Below, piece by piece: positions 23,998 through 32,557 of a stretch of 64,000 bases of DNA. The stretch is from CAVRRZ01 sp963723745. Its GTDB lineage: Bacteria; Actinomycetota; Actinomycetes; Mycobacteriales; Geodermatophilaceae. The position numbers were made by a program, and so were the translations under genes. Under the pieces are notes generated by a model. The model searched no databases, was not told where the DNA came from, and saw nothing but the letters and a program-made list of their open reading frames with translations. Location: NCBI GenBank assembly GCA_963723745.1, contig CAVRRZ010000001.1:558001-622000 (forward strand). The letters run 5' to 3'. The first letter of the stretch is position 1. Each line of letters opens with the position of its first letter.

Positions 23998-25149
23998 TCA
24001 GTGCCCTCCCTCGAAGCCGGCGTGGTACTCGACGAACTCGGCCCGCTGCTGCTCGAGCTGCGGGGTCTGCTCGGCGTAGACGAAGTCGAACATGCTGGTC
24101 GAGGGCGGATCGGCCATCTCGGTGGTGCCGCTGCGGATGCGCGCGGCGAGCTCGTCGGCCTCGGCCTCGACCGAGGAGAAGAAGCTCGCGTCGGCCCGGT
24201 CGCTGCGGGACAGGTGCGCCTTGAGCCGGGCGATCGGGTCGCGCAGCTTCCATTCCTCCAGCTCGCTGGCCAGCCGGTAGCGGGTCGGGTCGTCAGAGGT
24301 CGTGTGCGCCCCCATGCGGTAGGTGAACGCCTCGATGAACGTGGGTCCCTGGCCTTCACGCGCCGCGGCGAGCGCGGCCCGGGTGACCGCCAGGACGGCC
24401 AGGACGTCGTTGCCGTCGACCCGCACGCCGGGGAAGCCGAAGCCGGCGGCCCGCTGGTAGAGCGGCACCCGCGACTGACGTTCGAGCGGCACGCTGATCG
24501 CGTACTGGTTGTTCTGGCAGAAGAAGACGACCGGCGCCGAAAAGCTCGCCGCCCAGATCATCGCCTCGTTCACCTCGCCCTGGCTGGTCGCGCCGTCGCC
24601 GAGGAAGGCCAGGACGGCGCTCTCGGCGCTGTCGCGCTGGATGCCCATCGCGTAGCCCGTGCCGTGCAGGCACTGCGCGCCGATGACGACCGTGTAGAGG
24701 TTGAAGCCGGTGGCGACCGGGTCCCATCCTCCGTTGTCGACGCCGCGGAACAGGCTGATCACGTGCAGGGGGTCGACCCCGCGGGTCCAGGCGACCCCGT
24801 GCTCGCGATAGGTCGGGAAGGCCATGTCGCCGTCCTGCATCGCCCGGCCGGCGCCCACCTGGGCAGCCTCCTGGCCGAGCAGCGAGGCCCAGATGCCGAG
24901 TTCGCCCTGCCGCTGCAGCGCGGTCGCCTCGACGTCCCAGCGGCGCACCAGCGCGAGGTCGCGATAGAGCCCGCGCAGCTCCTCGTCGCTGATGTCGATG
25001 GCGTAGTCCGGATGCTCGACCCGCTCCCCCTCCGGCGTCAGCAGCTGGACCAGGTCCGGTTGCTGGGGGAGGTGCGGCGCCTGGGCGCCCGGGGCGGGGT
25101 CGAAGGCCTGCGCCGTCGATGCGTCGGCGGTCCGGGGCACGGCAGTCAC
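23998..25149 (-). CDS. bkdA: Branched-chain 2-oxoacid dehydrogenase E1 alpha subunit
   Basis: The 383-residue thiamine-diphosphate-binding subunit that decarboxylates the oxoacids from Val, Leu and Ile. The cofactor motif runs GDGATSQGEVNEAMIWAASF to FCQNNQYAIS (GDG...NN), and EAFTYRMGAHTTSDDPTRYR is the phosphorylation-loop region conserved in the family. LYRDLALVRRWDVEATALQRQGE is the usual N-terminal helix. A GTG start with AGGAG is used. It is first in bkdA-bkdB-bkdC, divergent from an Lrp-type regulator across a 210-bp region containing an inverted repeat. The products would supply branched acyl-CoA for catabolism or for fatty acid priming. Confidence 0.94.
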   Translation of the reverse strand: MTAVPRTADASTAQAFDPAPGAQAPHLPQQPDLVQLLTPEGERVEHPDYAIDISDEELRGLYRDLALVRRWDVEATALQRQGELGIWASLLGQEAAQVGAGRAMQDGDMAFPTYREHGVAWTRGVDPLHVISLFRGVDNGGWDPVATGFNLYTVVIGAQCLHGTGYAMGIQRDSAESAVLAFLGDGATSQGEVNEAMIWAASFSAPVVFFCQNNQYAISVPLERQSRVPLYQRAAGFGFPGVRVDGNDVLAVLAVTRAALAAAREGQGPTFIEAFTYRMGAHTTSDDPTRYRLASELEEWKLRDPIARLKAHLSRSDRADASFFSSVEAEADELAARIRSGTTEMADPPSTSMFDFVYAEQTPQLEQQRAEFVEYHAGFEGGH

Positions 25150-25286
25150 GGCAACTCCTCTTCCACCGGGGTCCGGGATCGCCGGCGGCGGTGGTACTGG
25201 ACATCATCCGGGCACCGGGGTGTGGCGCCACTCACACATCCTGGCACGACACCCCGGGGCCAGCAGAAGACCACCCCGATAACGAT

Positions 25287-25317
25287 CTGCGCAAGATCCC
25301 TCGATCGGATTGCGCAG
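25287..25317. promoter_or_regulatory. Inverted repeat CTGCGCAA-N15-TTGCGCAG, candidate Lrp-type operator
   Basis: Perfect 8-bp arms at 25287-25294 and 25310-25317, 43 bases before the Lrp-type regulator start and about 140 bases from bkdA. The half-site centres are 23 bp apart, close to two helical turns, which fits an Lrp dimer-of-dimers. It is the only strong symmetry in this divergent region. Confidence 0.55.
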
Positions 25318-25359
25318 AATCCCCACTGCTCGGACGTCCTCGCATGTCAGACTGACCGG

Positions 25360-25854
25360 GTGCCCGACCCGTCGCTGGACGTCACCGATGCGCGCCTCCT
25401 GCTCGCCCTCGCCGAGGACCCGCGGGCCAGCGCCATGGGCCTGTCCCAGCGGCTGGGCCTCGCCCGCAACACGGTGCAGGCGCGACTGAGCCGGCTCGAG
25501 AGCAGCGGCGCGCTGGCCGCGTTCGACCGCCGCGTGCAGCCCGAGGCGCTCGGCTACCGGCTCGGCGCCTACGTCACCGTGCAGGTGGCCCAGCGCGGCC
25601 TGGCCGAGGTCAGCGCCGGCCTCGCCGACATCCCCGAGGTGGTGGAGGTGGTCGGCCTCTCCGGCGCGGCCGACCTGCTCGTCCACGTCGTCGCGCGCGA
25701 CGCGGAGGACCTGTGGCGGCTGACCGAACTGCTGCTGGCCGTGCCGGGCGTCCAGCGGATCGACACCGCCCTGGCCATGCGCCGCTTCGTCGAGCACCGC
25801 ATGACCCCGTTGCTCGAGCGCGCCGCCCGCCGGGATGCCGAGCAGCACGGCTGA
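25360..25854 (+). CDS. Lrp/AsnC-family transcriptional regulator (BkdR-like)
   Basis: A 164-residue amino-acid- or oxoacid-sensing regulator. The AsnC-type helix-turn-helix is at about 9-60 (LDVTDARLLLALAEDPRAS, then SQRLGLARNTVQARLSRLE), followed by the RAM ligand domain with LGAYVTVQVAQRGLAEV, VVEVVGLSGAADLLVHVVA and VQRIDTALAMRRFVEHRM. The GTG start was chosen to match the family N-terminus. Its divergent position beside bkdABC matches the BkdR arrangement of other bacteria, where Lrp-type proteins control branched-chain oxoacid dehydrogenase operons; control here is inferred, probably through the inverted repeat at 25287-25317. Confidence 0.9.
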   Translation: MPDPSLDVTDARLLLALAEDPRASAMGLSQRLGLARNTVQARLSRLESSGALAAFDRRVQPEALGYRLGAYVTVQVAQRGLAEVSAGLADIPEVVEVVGLSGAADLLVHVVARDAEDLWRLTELLLAVPGVQRIDTALAMRRFVEHRMTPLLERAARRDAEQHG

Positions 25855-26008
25855 CCACGACGGACGCGGTCGACCGACCCTGATCGGCGACCGGCCCGCA
25901 CCGCACGCGCCTGCGGCGCTCGGCACGTTGCACGCTCATCACCCGCACCGCCCGCGCTGCACCGCGTGCCACGCACGCGGACGGCGTGCGATGCGGCCTA
26001 CCGCGGGC

Positions 26009-27331
26009 TCAGCGCCAGCCGCGCTCGTCCACGCCGCCGGGCACGGGGGCCTCGGGGTCGTAGGGCGTGCGGGTGAAGATGAAGGTGCCGAGGTCGAGGT
26101 GGTCGGCGGCCAGCCGCAGCGGCTCGCCCGCGTAGTAGCCGTCGAGCCCGATCCAGGTCCCGTCGGGCCCCTTCCGGAACCGGCTGGCGCGCCCCGGCCG
26201 GCCGGGGAGCGGCCCCAGGTGCAGCATCCCGCCGTCGATGGCCCGCAGCACGTTCGGCGTCGGCCCCCAGAACCACACGCCGAGCAGGTCGAGGTCGACC
26301 GCGGGTGCGGCGGGCCGCCACGGCTCGATGATCCGGGGCTCGTGCGCGCGCAGATCGGTGAGCAGGCCGAACACGACGGCGTCCAGGCCGCTGGTCGTGT
26401 TGGCGAGGGAGACCGCACCGGTGCGCTCGTCGCGGTCGACGAAGACCCCGGCGAGGAAGCCGGGCATCGAACCGCCGTGCCCGACGAGCGTCCGGCCGTC
26501 GATGCGCAGCACCTGGACGCCGAGGCCGTAGGTCGACCAGCCCGGCGAAGACGGGTCGACGCCGGCGGGAACGATCATCTCCTCCAGCGTGTCCTCCGAC
26601 AGGACCTCCGGGGCGTCGCCGATCAGGAACGACGCGAACGCGCCGAGGTCGGCCAGCGTGGCCCACAGCTGCCCGGCGGCGGCCATCGCACCGGCGTCGT
26701 GCTCGGGCTCGTGCAGCACCACGTCCGCCCACGGGTGCACGGCCAGGCCCTGCGCCGCGCGACCGCTGGGCCGCGGCGTCGTCCGGCTCATGCCGAGCGG
26801 GTCGAGGACGTCGGCGCGGACCGCGTCGAACCACGACGTGCCGCGCATGCGGGCCACGAGCTCCCCCAGCAGGCCGAAGCCGAGGTTCGAGTAGTGGAAC
26901 CGCCGCGCCTCCCCCAGGACGACGTGCTCGCCGGCCAGCTCCAGGTCCTCGAGAGATCCACCCGGGGTCCGCTCCCACCAGCCGCCCGGGCTCTCGGCGG
27001 CCGCACCGGCCAGGTGGGAGAGCAGCTGGCCGATGCTCCGGTCGCCGAACGGGGTGCCCGGCAGATGGTCCTCCAGCGGGTCGTCGAGGTGCAGCCGCCC
27101 CTCGTCGCGCAGCCGCATGACCACCACCGCGGTGACGGTCTTGCTGATCGATCCCAGGCGGTACTGGACGTCGGTGTGCGGCTCGGCCAGGTCCCCGATG
27201 CCGGCCGACCAGGCCAGTCCCCCGTCGCGCACGACGCCGGCCACCAGGCTGGGCACCCGCCCGTCGTGCTGGGCGCGGGCGGTGCGGGCCAGCAGGGCTC
27301 GGGCGGTCGTCGGCAGGACGGATTCGGGCAT
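26009..27331 (-). CDS. Serine hydrolase of the beta-lactamase (class C/DD-peptidase) family
   Basis: A 440-residue serine hydrolase. The SxxK motif is SISK with nucleophile Ser61 and Lys64, the YSN motif is Y147-S-N (RFHYSNLGFGLLG), and the third motif is the HGG form (LVGHGGSMPGFLAG). After the catalytic domain an additional C-terminal beta-rich region (about 340-440, starting LDLLGVWFWGPTP) resembles the DUF3471-like tails of esterase-type members. No signal peptide is seen, so this is more likely a cytoplasmic esterase or peptidase than a true beta-lactamase. It precedes a DUF3817 gene transcribed in the same direction, with a gap of 43 bases. Confidence 0.85.
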   Translation of the reverse strand: MPESVLPTTARALLARTARAQHDGRVPSLVAGVVRDGGLAWSAGIGDLAEPHTDVQYRLGSISKTVTAVVVMRLRDEGRLHLDDPLEDHLPGTPFGDRSIGQLLSHLAGAAAESPGGWWERTPGGSLEDLELAGEHVVLGEARRFHYSNLGFGLLGELVARMRGTSWFDAVRADVLDPLGMSRTTPRPSGRAAQGLAVHPWADVVLHEPEHDAGAMAAAGQLWATLADLGAFASFLIGDAPEVLSEDTLEEMIVPAGVDPSSPGWSTYGLGVQVLRIDGRTLVGHGGSMPGFLAGVFVDRDERTGAVSLANTTSGLDAVVFGLLTDLRAHEPRIIEPWRPAAPAVDLDLLGVWFWGPTPNVLRAIDGGMLHLGPLPGRPGRASRFRKGPDGTWIGLDGYYAGEPLRLAADHLDLGTFIFTRTPYDPEAPVPGGVDERGWR

Positions 27332-27374
27332 GGCTCGGAACGGTAGCGACCGTCGGCCGGGGGCGCGCGACAGG

Positions 27375-27701
27375 TCAGGAGGTGCCGACCGGCTCCGGCA
27401 CGGGGAGCCGCCCGCCAGCGGTCGTCCAGCGGTCGAACCACAGGGTGGCGAGCGGAGGTACCGAGGCGGCGAGGCCGAGCAGGGTCGTGGGCGCGTCCCA
27501 CCGGAACACCCGGGCCGCGACCAGGGTGACGACGACGTAGGCCATGAACATCCCGCCGTGGATCGGCCCGAACAGCTGCACCCCGGCCTCCGAGCCCCCG
27601 AGCACCCACTTGACGAACATGCCGAACAGCAGGCCCACCCAGGAGCAGGCCTCGGCGAGGGCGACGGCGCGGAAGAGGGTGGCGACCGACGTGGGCTTCA
27701 C
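27375..27701 (-). CDS. DUF3817 integral membrane protein
   Basis: A 108-residue membrane protein with about three helices: RAVALAEACSWVGLLFGMFV, then GPIHGGMFMAYVVVTLVAAR, then LLGLAASVPPLATLWFDRW. The E-A-x-S-W/Y-x2-L-L-x2-M-x2-K-W pattern and the G-P-x-H-G-x2-F segment are the DUF3817 signature; members often occur beside transporters in actinobacteria. The GTG start (VKPTSVATLFRAV) agrees with the family. Function unknown. The divergent gene on the other side starts 115 bases away. Confidence 0.85.
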   Translation of the reverse strand: MKPTSVATLFRAVALAEACSWVGLLFGMFVKWVLGGSEAGVQLFGPIHGGMFMAYVVVTLVAARVFRWDAPTTLLGLAASVPPLATLWFDRWTTAGGRLPVPEPVGTS

Positions 27702-27816
27702 GTCCCCGATCCTGCCTGCTCACACAGCGCAGGCAGGCCCGGCCGCGCTGTGAGATCTCGTACCCCGCGACCAGGCTCCGGGTCGGTCCCAGCTCCTCGA
27801 GCTTGCGGACGCCGCG

Positions 27817-28410
27817 ATGCCCTCCGCCGTGGCCCTGTCGATCGGCACGACCGGTGGTGGTGGCAGGGTCGCCGCCGTGCGAGGTCTGGCGCGGCGCGAG
27901 TTCTGCCTCGTGCTGCTGCGCCGGATGGCCGACGTCCGCCCCGACCTGGTCGCCGCGGCGCTGCCCCGGCTCGACGCCGACCGCGCGCAGGCTCGCCAGG
28001 CGCACCGCAGGTGGCAGGCGCTGCACCACGCCCCGCGGGCACCGCGCGGTCTGGCCCTGCGGACGGCGGTGCTCGGGCCGCCCGAGCAGCGGGAGGACCG
28101 CTGGTTCGGCGATCTGCCGGTCCAGGTGCGCCGGTGGCCGCTGCCGCTGTGGCCGTCGCTGCGGTGGGAGGTGCTCAGCGGTCCGGGCGGCTCGGTGCTG
28201 CACGAGCAGCTCGTGCGGGCGCCGCACTCCCCCGTGCCCGCGGCGCGGGCCGGTGCGCTGCGGGTGTGGGAGCACGTGCTGGACGACGTCGTCGCGCTGC
28301 CGGGCGCCGAGCACGTGGATCCGGGCGTCGTGACGCGCTGGGAGGTCCGCCTGCCCGGCGGCGTGCGGTGCGAGTTCGTGTGGGGCCTGCTCCAGCGCGT
28401 CCGCAGTTGA
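27817..28410 (+). CDS. Hypothetical protein (197 aa)
   Basis: A basic, soluble protein of up to 197 residues with no recognised domain. It is rich in Arg, Leu, Pro and Trp (RRWPLPLWPSLRWEVL, VVTRWEVRLPGG) and has a helical N-terminal half (REFCLVLLRRMADVRPDLVA). The coding frame has the expected third-position GC bias, but the start is uncertain: the ATG at 27817 has no good ribosome site and a GTG around 27877 is possible. Its stop codon TGA is supplied by the left arm of the inverted-repeat element at 28405-28478, which suggests the 3' end was reset by that element. Confidence 0.6.
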   Translation: MPSAVALSIGTTGGGGRVAAVRGLARREFCLVLLRRMADVRPDLVAAALPRLDADRAQARQAHRRWQALHHAPRAPRGLALRTAVLGPPEQREDRWFGDLPVQVRRWPLPLWPSLRWEVLSGPGGSVLHEQLVRAPHSPVPAARAGALRVWEHVLDDVVALPGAEHVDPGVVTRWEVRLPGGVRCEFVWGLLQRVRS

Positions 28411-28478
28411 TCATCGTCCGCGTGCACGCGACACGGTCGGACACGCCGGCCGGCCGCGCATGCAGACGATGATCAACT
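28405..28478. repeat. TGATCATCGTC inverted-repeat element, copy 1
   Basis: Arms of 17 bp, AGTTGATCATCGTCCGC (28405-28421) and the near-perfect complement ending at 28478, enclose about 40 bp. A second copy at 54315-54388 has the distinguishing arm base swapped left to right and a similar interior in reverse complement, so the two copies are in opposite orientation. Both lie between convergent genes. Confidence 0.75.
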
Positions 28479-28496
28479 CGGCGAGGGCCGAGCGGG

Positions 28497-29579
28497 TCAG
28501 CCGGCGATGCGGGTCCCGTGGCTGTAGCCGCCCATCGAGTCGACGCTCGCCACGCGGACGACGTCGCCGAAAGTCGGCGCGTGCACCATCTGGCCGTTGC
28601 CGATGTAGATGCCGACATGGCTGACCGGGCTGTAGAAGAAGACCAGGTCGCCGGGCCGCAGCTCGGCGCGGGACACCTGCTGGCCCATCTGCGACTGCAT
28701 CCGGCTCGAGTGCGGCAGCCCGATGCCGGCGGCGGCGTAGGCGTACTGGACGAGTCCCGAGCAGTCGTAGCTGCCTGGACCGGCCGCGGCCCAGACATAG
28801 GGCTTGCCGCGCTGGGCCATCGCGGTGTCCACGGCGATCTGCGCGGCCTGGCTGTCGGCCACGATCGGGCCCGACGCCGCGACCTCCGGCGCGGTCCGCT
28901 CCGACCGGCTGGCCCGCTCGGCGTGCTCGGCGTGCGCGGCGGCGGAGGCGGCCAGCGCGGCCCGTCGCTCGTCGGCGCTGAGCCGGTCGAAGAGGGCCTG
29001 GTACTCGTCGATCTGCTTCTGCAGGTCCGCCTGCTGCGCGGCCACCGCGTCGTAGGTGGCCCGCGCCTCGGCGGCCGCGGCGTCGGCCTGCGCCTGCGCC
29101 TGCGCCGCGCTGACCCCGGCGGCCGCCGCGCGGTCGAGCAGCTGGTTCTGGTGGCCCGCCACCGTCTGCAGGATGCTCATGCGGTCGACGAACTCGTCGG
29201 CGGACCCGCTGGTCAGCAGCGCGTGGAACGAGCTGAGGCTGTCGCCGGTGAAGGCGCTGCGCGCGATGCCGCGCACCGACTCCTGGGCCGCGGCGACCTG
29301 GGCCCGGGCCTTCTCGAGCGCCTCGGTCGCGGCCTTCTCGGCGGCCTGCTGCGCCTTGAGCGTCTCCCGCGCGTCGTTGAACCGCTCGGTGACCTTCTCC
29401 AGCTCGTGCCCGTGGGCGGCGAGGAGCTCGGCGACCTCCTCCGACGTCTGCGGATCGGCCGCGGCCGGCAGCGGCGCCACGGACAGACCGATCACGGCGG
29501 CCAGGACGACGAGCAGCCGGTGGGGTCGACGGGAGGGGCGGGGCGCGCAGCGGGGAGGCCGCGCGAGGGGGGTCGCCAT
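28497..29579 (-). CDS. NlpC/P60 peptidoglycan endopeptidase with coiled-coil N-terminus
   Basis: A 360-residue exported cell-wall hydrolase of the RipA/RipC type that cleaves stem peptides during division. A signal peptide ends near residue 42 (LLVVLAAVIGLSVAPLPAAA). A long Ala-rich coiled coil (about 45-225) follows, then a linker and the NlpC/P60 domain (about 240-360) with the catalytic Cys in YDCSGLVQYAY, His in VSHVGIYIG and the third polar residue in MVHAPTFG. The coiled coil probably regulates activity through FtsEX-like partners, as in mycobacterial RipC; that is inference. A paralogue is at 57341-58371. A symmetrical GTAAC-GGTC-GTTAT sequence lies 127 bases upstream. Confidence 0.92.
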   Translation of the reverse strand: MATPLARPPRCAPRPSRRPHRLLVVLAAVIGLSVAPLPAAADPQTSEEVAELLAAHGHELEKVTERFNDARETLKAQQAAEKAATEALEKARAQVAAAQESVRGIARSAFTGDSLSSFHALLTSGSADEFVDRMSILQTVAGHQNQLLDRAAAAGVSAAQAQAQADAAAAEARATYDAVAAQQADLQKQIDEYQALFDRLSADERRAALAASAAAHAEHAERASRSERTAPEVAASGPIVADSQAAQIAVDTAMAQRGKPYVWAAAGPGSYDCSGLVQYAYAAAGIGLPHSSRMQSQMGQQVSRAELRPGDLVFFYSPVSHVGIYIGNGQMVHAPTFGDVVRVASVDSMGGYSHGTRIAG

Positions 29580-29874
29580 GGTGCGGCGGCACTCCGTTCG
29601 GTCCAGGTCCGCCGACCGGGGCTGAGCAGCAGCACCGGGTGTTCGACGGCGTCCGCCGGGTGTCACCCGAAGTAGTGACGGAACGCCCCGTTGGACGCAC
29701 TGACAGTAACGGTCGTTATTCGGCCGTGACAATGACATGGACGTAATTCGTCTGGTCTGCGTCACGCACGTCACACCTGCCCACGCGGTCCCGGGCGATG
29801 TGAGGGAACGGTCCGGACGGCAGGTCCGCGCCCCCGGGAGGGCCCGGCAGGATCCGCCCGGATACCGTCCGCCG
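29580..29874. promoter_or_regulatory. 295-bp divergent region between NlpC/P60 and FAD oxidoreductase genes
   Basis: Contains GTAACGGTCGTTAT (29706-29719), a 5-bp-arm palindrome within the most AT-rich part, and a tandem GACGTCACGCACGTCAC-like segment near 29757. GTAAC-type repeats recall MtrA sites known upstream of cell-wall hydrolase genes in actinobacteria, but the spacing is not the classical direct repeat. I looked for a c-di-AMP riboswitch, common before such genes, and did not find a convincing one. Confidence 0.4.
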
Positions 29875-31452
29875 GTGACCGGAAGCGCTCCCGCTGCCCG
29901 CTATGACGTCGTGGTCGTCGGAGGGGGGCACAACGGCCTGGTCGCCGCCGCCTACCTCGCGCGGGCCGGGCGCTCCGTGCTCGTCCTGGAACGGCGCGAC
30001 CGCGTGGGCGGGGCCGCGGTGAGCCAGCACGTCTTCGACGGCGTCGACGTCCGCCTCTCGGCGTACTCCTACCTGGTCAGCCTGCTGCCCGACCGCATCG
30101 TCGCCGACCTCGGCCTCGAGATCACCCTGGCCGACCGCGCGGTGGCCTCGTGGACCGCGGCCACGACGGCCGACGGACGGCCCACCGGCCTGCTCGTCGA
30201 GCGGGACGAGGGGCCCGCGACCGCGGCGTCGTTCCGCGACCTCACCGGCAGCGACGACGAGTTCGCGGGCTGGCAGCGCTTCTACGGCCGGCTGGCCATG
30301 CTCGCCGAGGACCTGGCGCCCACCCTCACCGAGCCGCTGCTGGCGCCCGCCGAGCTGACCGGCCGGCTGCGCGACCCGGTGCTGTGGCAGGACCTGCAGG
30401 AGCGGCCCCTGGCCGACATGGTCGCCGACCACCTCCGGCACGACGTCGTCCGGGGGGTGGCGCTGACCGACGGACTGATCGGCACCTTCGCCGACGTGCA
30501 CGCGGCCGACGGTCTGGCCGGTCGCTGCTTCCTGTACCACCTGATCGGCAACGGCACCGGGCTCTGGCGGGTGCCGGTGGGCGGGATGGGTGCGGTGACC
30601 GGTGCCATGGCGATGGCTGCGCGCAACGCGGGGGCCGACCTGCGCACCCGGGCGACGGTGACGGCGCTGGAGCCGCGCGCCGACGGCGTGGCCGTGCACT
30701 GGACCGACGACGACGGCGTCGCGCAGGCGGTGGACGCCGACGTCGTGGTGGGCGGCGCGGCGCCGACGGTGATGGACGCGCTCACCGGTGCGGACGCACG
30801 GCCGGCGCCGTCCGGCTCGCAGCTGAAGATCAACATGGTGCTCGCCCGGCTGCCCCGGCTGCGGTCGGGCACCGACCCGCGCATCGCGTTCGCCGGCACC
30901 TGCCACGTGGACGAGGCGGCCTCGCAGATCGACGCCGCCTACGAGCAGGCGGCCGGCGGACGGCTGCCCGACGTCATCCCGTTCGAGGTCTACTGCCACT
31001 CGCTGACCGACCCGTCGGTGCTCGGCCCCCGGGAGCGCGCCGAGGGGTTCCAGACGCTCACCCTGTTCGGGCTGCACACGCCGGCCGAGCTGTACCGGCC
31101 CGACCCTGCCGGCGTCCGGGACGAGGCGGTGCGCCGGGTCGTCGCGCAGCTCGACGCCCACCTCGAGGAGCCACTGCTGGACTGCCTGGCCCGCGACGCG
31201 CACGGCCGGCCCTGCCTGCAGGCCGCCTCGCCGCTGGACGTCGAGGCCTCGCTGGCCATGCCGGGCGGGCACATCTTCCACGGCGACCTCGCCTGGCCGG
31301 TGGCCGCGGCCCCGGAGCAGGCCGGCACCTGGGGCGTGGCCACCGGGCATCCGCGGATCGTGTCGGCGTCCTCCGGCGGCACCGTGCGCGGCGGCGCGGT
31401 CAGCGGCCTGGGCGGCTACGCCGCAGCGCGGCACCTGCTCGACCGGCGGTGA
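29875..31452 (+). CDS. FAD-dependent oxidoreductase (phytoene-desaturase-like, PYROXD2-related)
   Basis: A 525-residue flavoprotein. The N-terminal dinucleotide-binding fold is unmistakable: YDVVVVGGGHNGLVAAAYLA then VLVLERRDRVGGAA (GxGxxG and the ribose-binding Glu). The C-terminal FAD contact is HIFHGDLAWP plus VSGLGGYAAARHLL. The overall pattern (GGHNGL, RDRVGGAA, FHGD) matches the NAD(P)/FAD-dependent PYROXD2/CrtI-like family, not a true carotenoid desaturase: no carotenoid genes are nearby. The substrate is unknown. A GTG start is used, and translation is coupled to the following YihY gene by a GTGA overlap. Confidence 0.85.
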   Translation: MTGSAPAARYDVVVVGGGHNGLVAAAYLARAGRSVLVLERRDRVGGAAVSQHVFDGVDVRLSAYSYLVSLLPDRIVADLGLEITLADRAVASWTAATTADGRPTGLLVERDEGPATAASFRDLTGSDDEFAGWQRFYGRLAMLAEDLAPTLTEPLLAPAELTGRLRDPVLWQDLQERPLADMVADHLRHDVVRGVALTDGLIGTFADVHAADGLAGRCFLYHLIGNGTGLWRVPVGGMGAVTGAMAMAARNAGADLRTRATVTALEPRADGVAVHWTDDDGVAQAVDADVVVGGAAPTVMDALTGADARPAPSGSQLKINMVLARLPRLRSGTDPRIAFAGTCHVDEAASQIDAAYEQAAGGRLPDVIPFEVYCHSLTDPSVLGPRERAEGFQTLTLFGLHTPAELYRPDPAGVRDEAVRRVVAQLDAHLEEPLLDCLARDAHGRPCLQAASPLDVEASLAMPGGHIFHGDLAWPVAAAPEQAGTWGVATGHPRIVSASSGGTVRGGAVSGLGGYAAARHLLDRR

Positions 31453-32288
31453 GCCGGCCGCGCGTCTCGGCACGCGCGCTGCTGGACGGCGTCCGGGCCC
31501 GGCTCGTGGGGCGCGACCTCGCCCTGATCGGCGCCGGCCTGACCTTCTACGCGGGCATCGCCGTCGTGCCACTGCTCCTGCTCGCCTTCGCGCTCACCGC
31601 CGCGTTCACCTCGCCCGAGGACGTGCGCGCCCTCGGCGACCGGCTGGTCACCCTGTTCCCGAGCGAGCTGGGGGCGCCCGACGCCGTCCGCCGGCTCGTG
31701 GACGCCGGGATCGGACTGGGCCCGCTGGGTGTGCTGCTCGCGCTGCTGCCGATGAGCCTCTACGGCGAGGGGCTGCGCCGCGTCCTGCTGCGGTTCAGCC
31801 GGCGCGACGAGACCTGGACGGCGTGGCGGGGCCGACTGGCCGCGCTGCCGCTGCTGCTGATCACGCCCGTGACCCTCTACCCGCTGCTGCTCGCGGTCGA
31901 CGTGATGGCCGACCTCGCCGAGACCGGGGGCGTGGTGGCGACGCTGGGCCGGATCGCCGTCGGCTTCTACTCGGTGATGGCGGCCCTCACGATCCCCCTG
32001 GCCTGGGGTTTCCGGGTGGTGGGCGCGGAACGGGTGCGCTGGCCGGCGCTGCTCGTGGGTGCACTGTTCACCGCGGCCTGCGTGTCCGGCTTCCTGCAGG
32101 GGTTCGTGCTGTTCCTGGCCCTGCCCCTGGACCTCGGCGCCCCGTTCGGCGGACTCACGGTGGTCGGGGCGGTGGTCGCCGTCGGCCTGTGGATGTTCGC
32201 CCTGCACCTCGTGGTGATCGTCGGCTGGCTGGCCACCCAGACCCTCGACGAGCTGCTCGCCGCCCGGCAGGCCGACCGGCACTCGTAG
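31449..32288 (+). CDS. YihY/virulence-factor-BrkB family membrane protein
   Basis: A 279-residue polytopic inner-membrane protein. About six helices are seen; the family hallmark is the first, DLALIGAGLTFYAGIAVVPL, which matches the usual A-A-x-L-A-F-Y-x3-S-x-x-P pattern. Later helices include GRLAALPLLLITPVTLYPLL, ALTIPLAWGFRVV, ALLVGALFTAACVSGFLQGF and VVGAVVAVGLWMFALHLVVI. The name RNase BN once given to this family is wrong; YihY has no proven enzymatic role and may be a transporter. It overlaps the FAD oxidoreductase gene by 4 bases, so the two probably act in one process, which is not known. Confidence 0.85.
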   Translation: MSRPRVSARALLDGVRARLVGRDLALIGAGLTFYAGIAVVPLLLLAFALTAAFTSPEDVRALGDRLVTLFPSELGAPDAVRRLVDAGIGLGPLGVLLALLPMSLYGEGLRRVLLRFSRRDETWTAWRGRLAALPLLLITPVTLYPLLLAVDVMADLAETGGVVATLGRIAVGFYSVMAALTIPLAWGFRVVGAERVRWPALLVGALFTAACVSGFLQGFVLFLALPLDLGAPFGGLTVVGAVVAVGLWMFALHLVVIVGWLATQTLDELLAARQADRHS

Positions 32289-32370
32289 ACCGCCTCCTCA
32301 CATCAGACGGCCGAGGCGCCGTTCGTCGACCAGCCCGCCCCCGTCGGCGTGGTCCGTCGCCCGAGCGGAT

Positions 32371-32417
32371 GTGCGCGAACGGGCCACTTCCAGCTTGCGA
32401 ATGGCCCCATCGCGCAC
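32371..32417. repeat. Imperfect 16-bp-arm palindrome
   Basis: GTGCGCGAACGGGCCA (32371-32386) pairs with TGGCCCCATCGCGCAC (32402-32417), 14 of 16 positions, around a 15-base loop. It abuts the truncated end of the putative helicase remnant. No second copy was found in this window. Confidence 0.5.
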
Positions 32418-32533
32418 AATGCCCCGCGCCCGAGGGTGTCCCGTCGGCGGCCTTCAGGGCGGCGGCGCGCATGGTGGTCAGGCAGTCGGCCGCCAGCGCC
32501 AGGTGGGCGCGCTCGGCGGCGAGGATCTCGGAG
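32418..32533 (-). pseudogene. Possible N-terminal remnant of a HelD/HelR-type helicase gene
   Basis: A minus-strand frame reads SEILAAERAHLALAADCLTT then MRAAALKAADGTPSGAG. This resembles the start of actinobacterial HelD/UvrD-like ATPases (ELAAEQAHVDR..., alternating helical Arg/Ala/Leu), from memory. It has no start codon or ribosome site, overlaps the acVLRF1 terminator at its N-terminal side, and stops exactly where the palindrome at 32371-32417 begins. If correct, it is a decayed fragment left by deletion or by insertion of the palindrome; it could also be a chance frame. Confidence 0.3.
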
Positions 32534-32557
32534 GGCCGGCTCGTCGACGGCCCTCCG
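32529..32557 (-). terminator. Terminator of the acVLRF1 gene
   Basis: A perfect 9-bp inverted repeat CGGAGGGCC...GGCCCTCCG with an 11-base loop, 30 bases past the acVLRF1 stop on the minus strand. Confidence 0.5.

Noticed and set aside
29580..29874. c-di-AMP (ydaO) riboswitch upstream of the NlpC/P60 gene
   Set aside because: The conserved riboswitch core segments could not be found in the leader; only a short GTAAC palindrome is present.
29875..31452. Carotenoid phytoene desaturase
   Set aside because: CrtI-like fold but no carotenoid genes nearby and sequence pattern is closer to the PYROXD2-type group.
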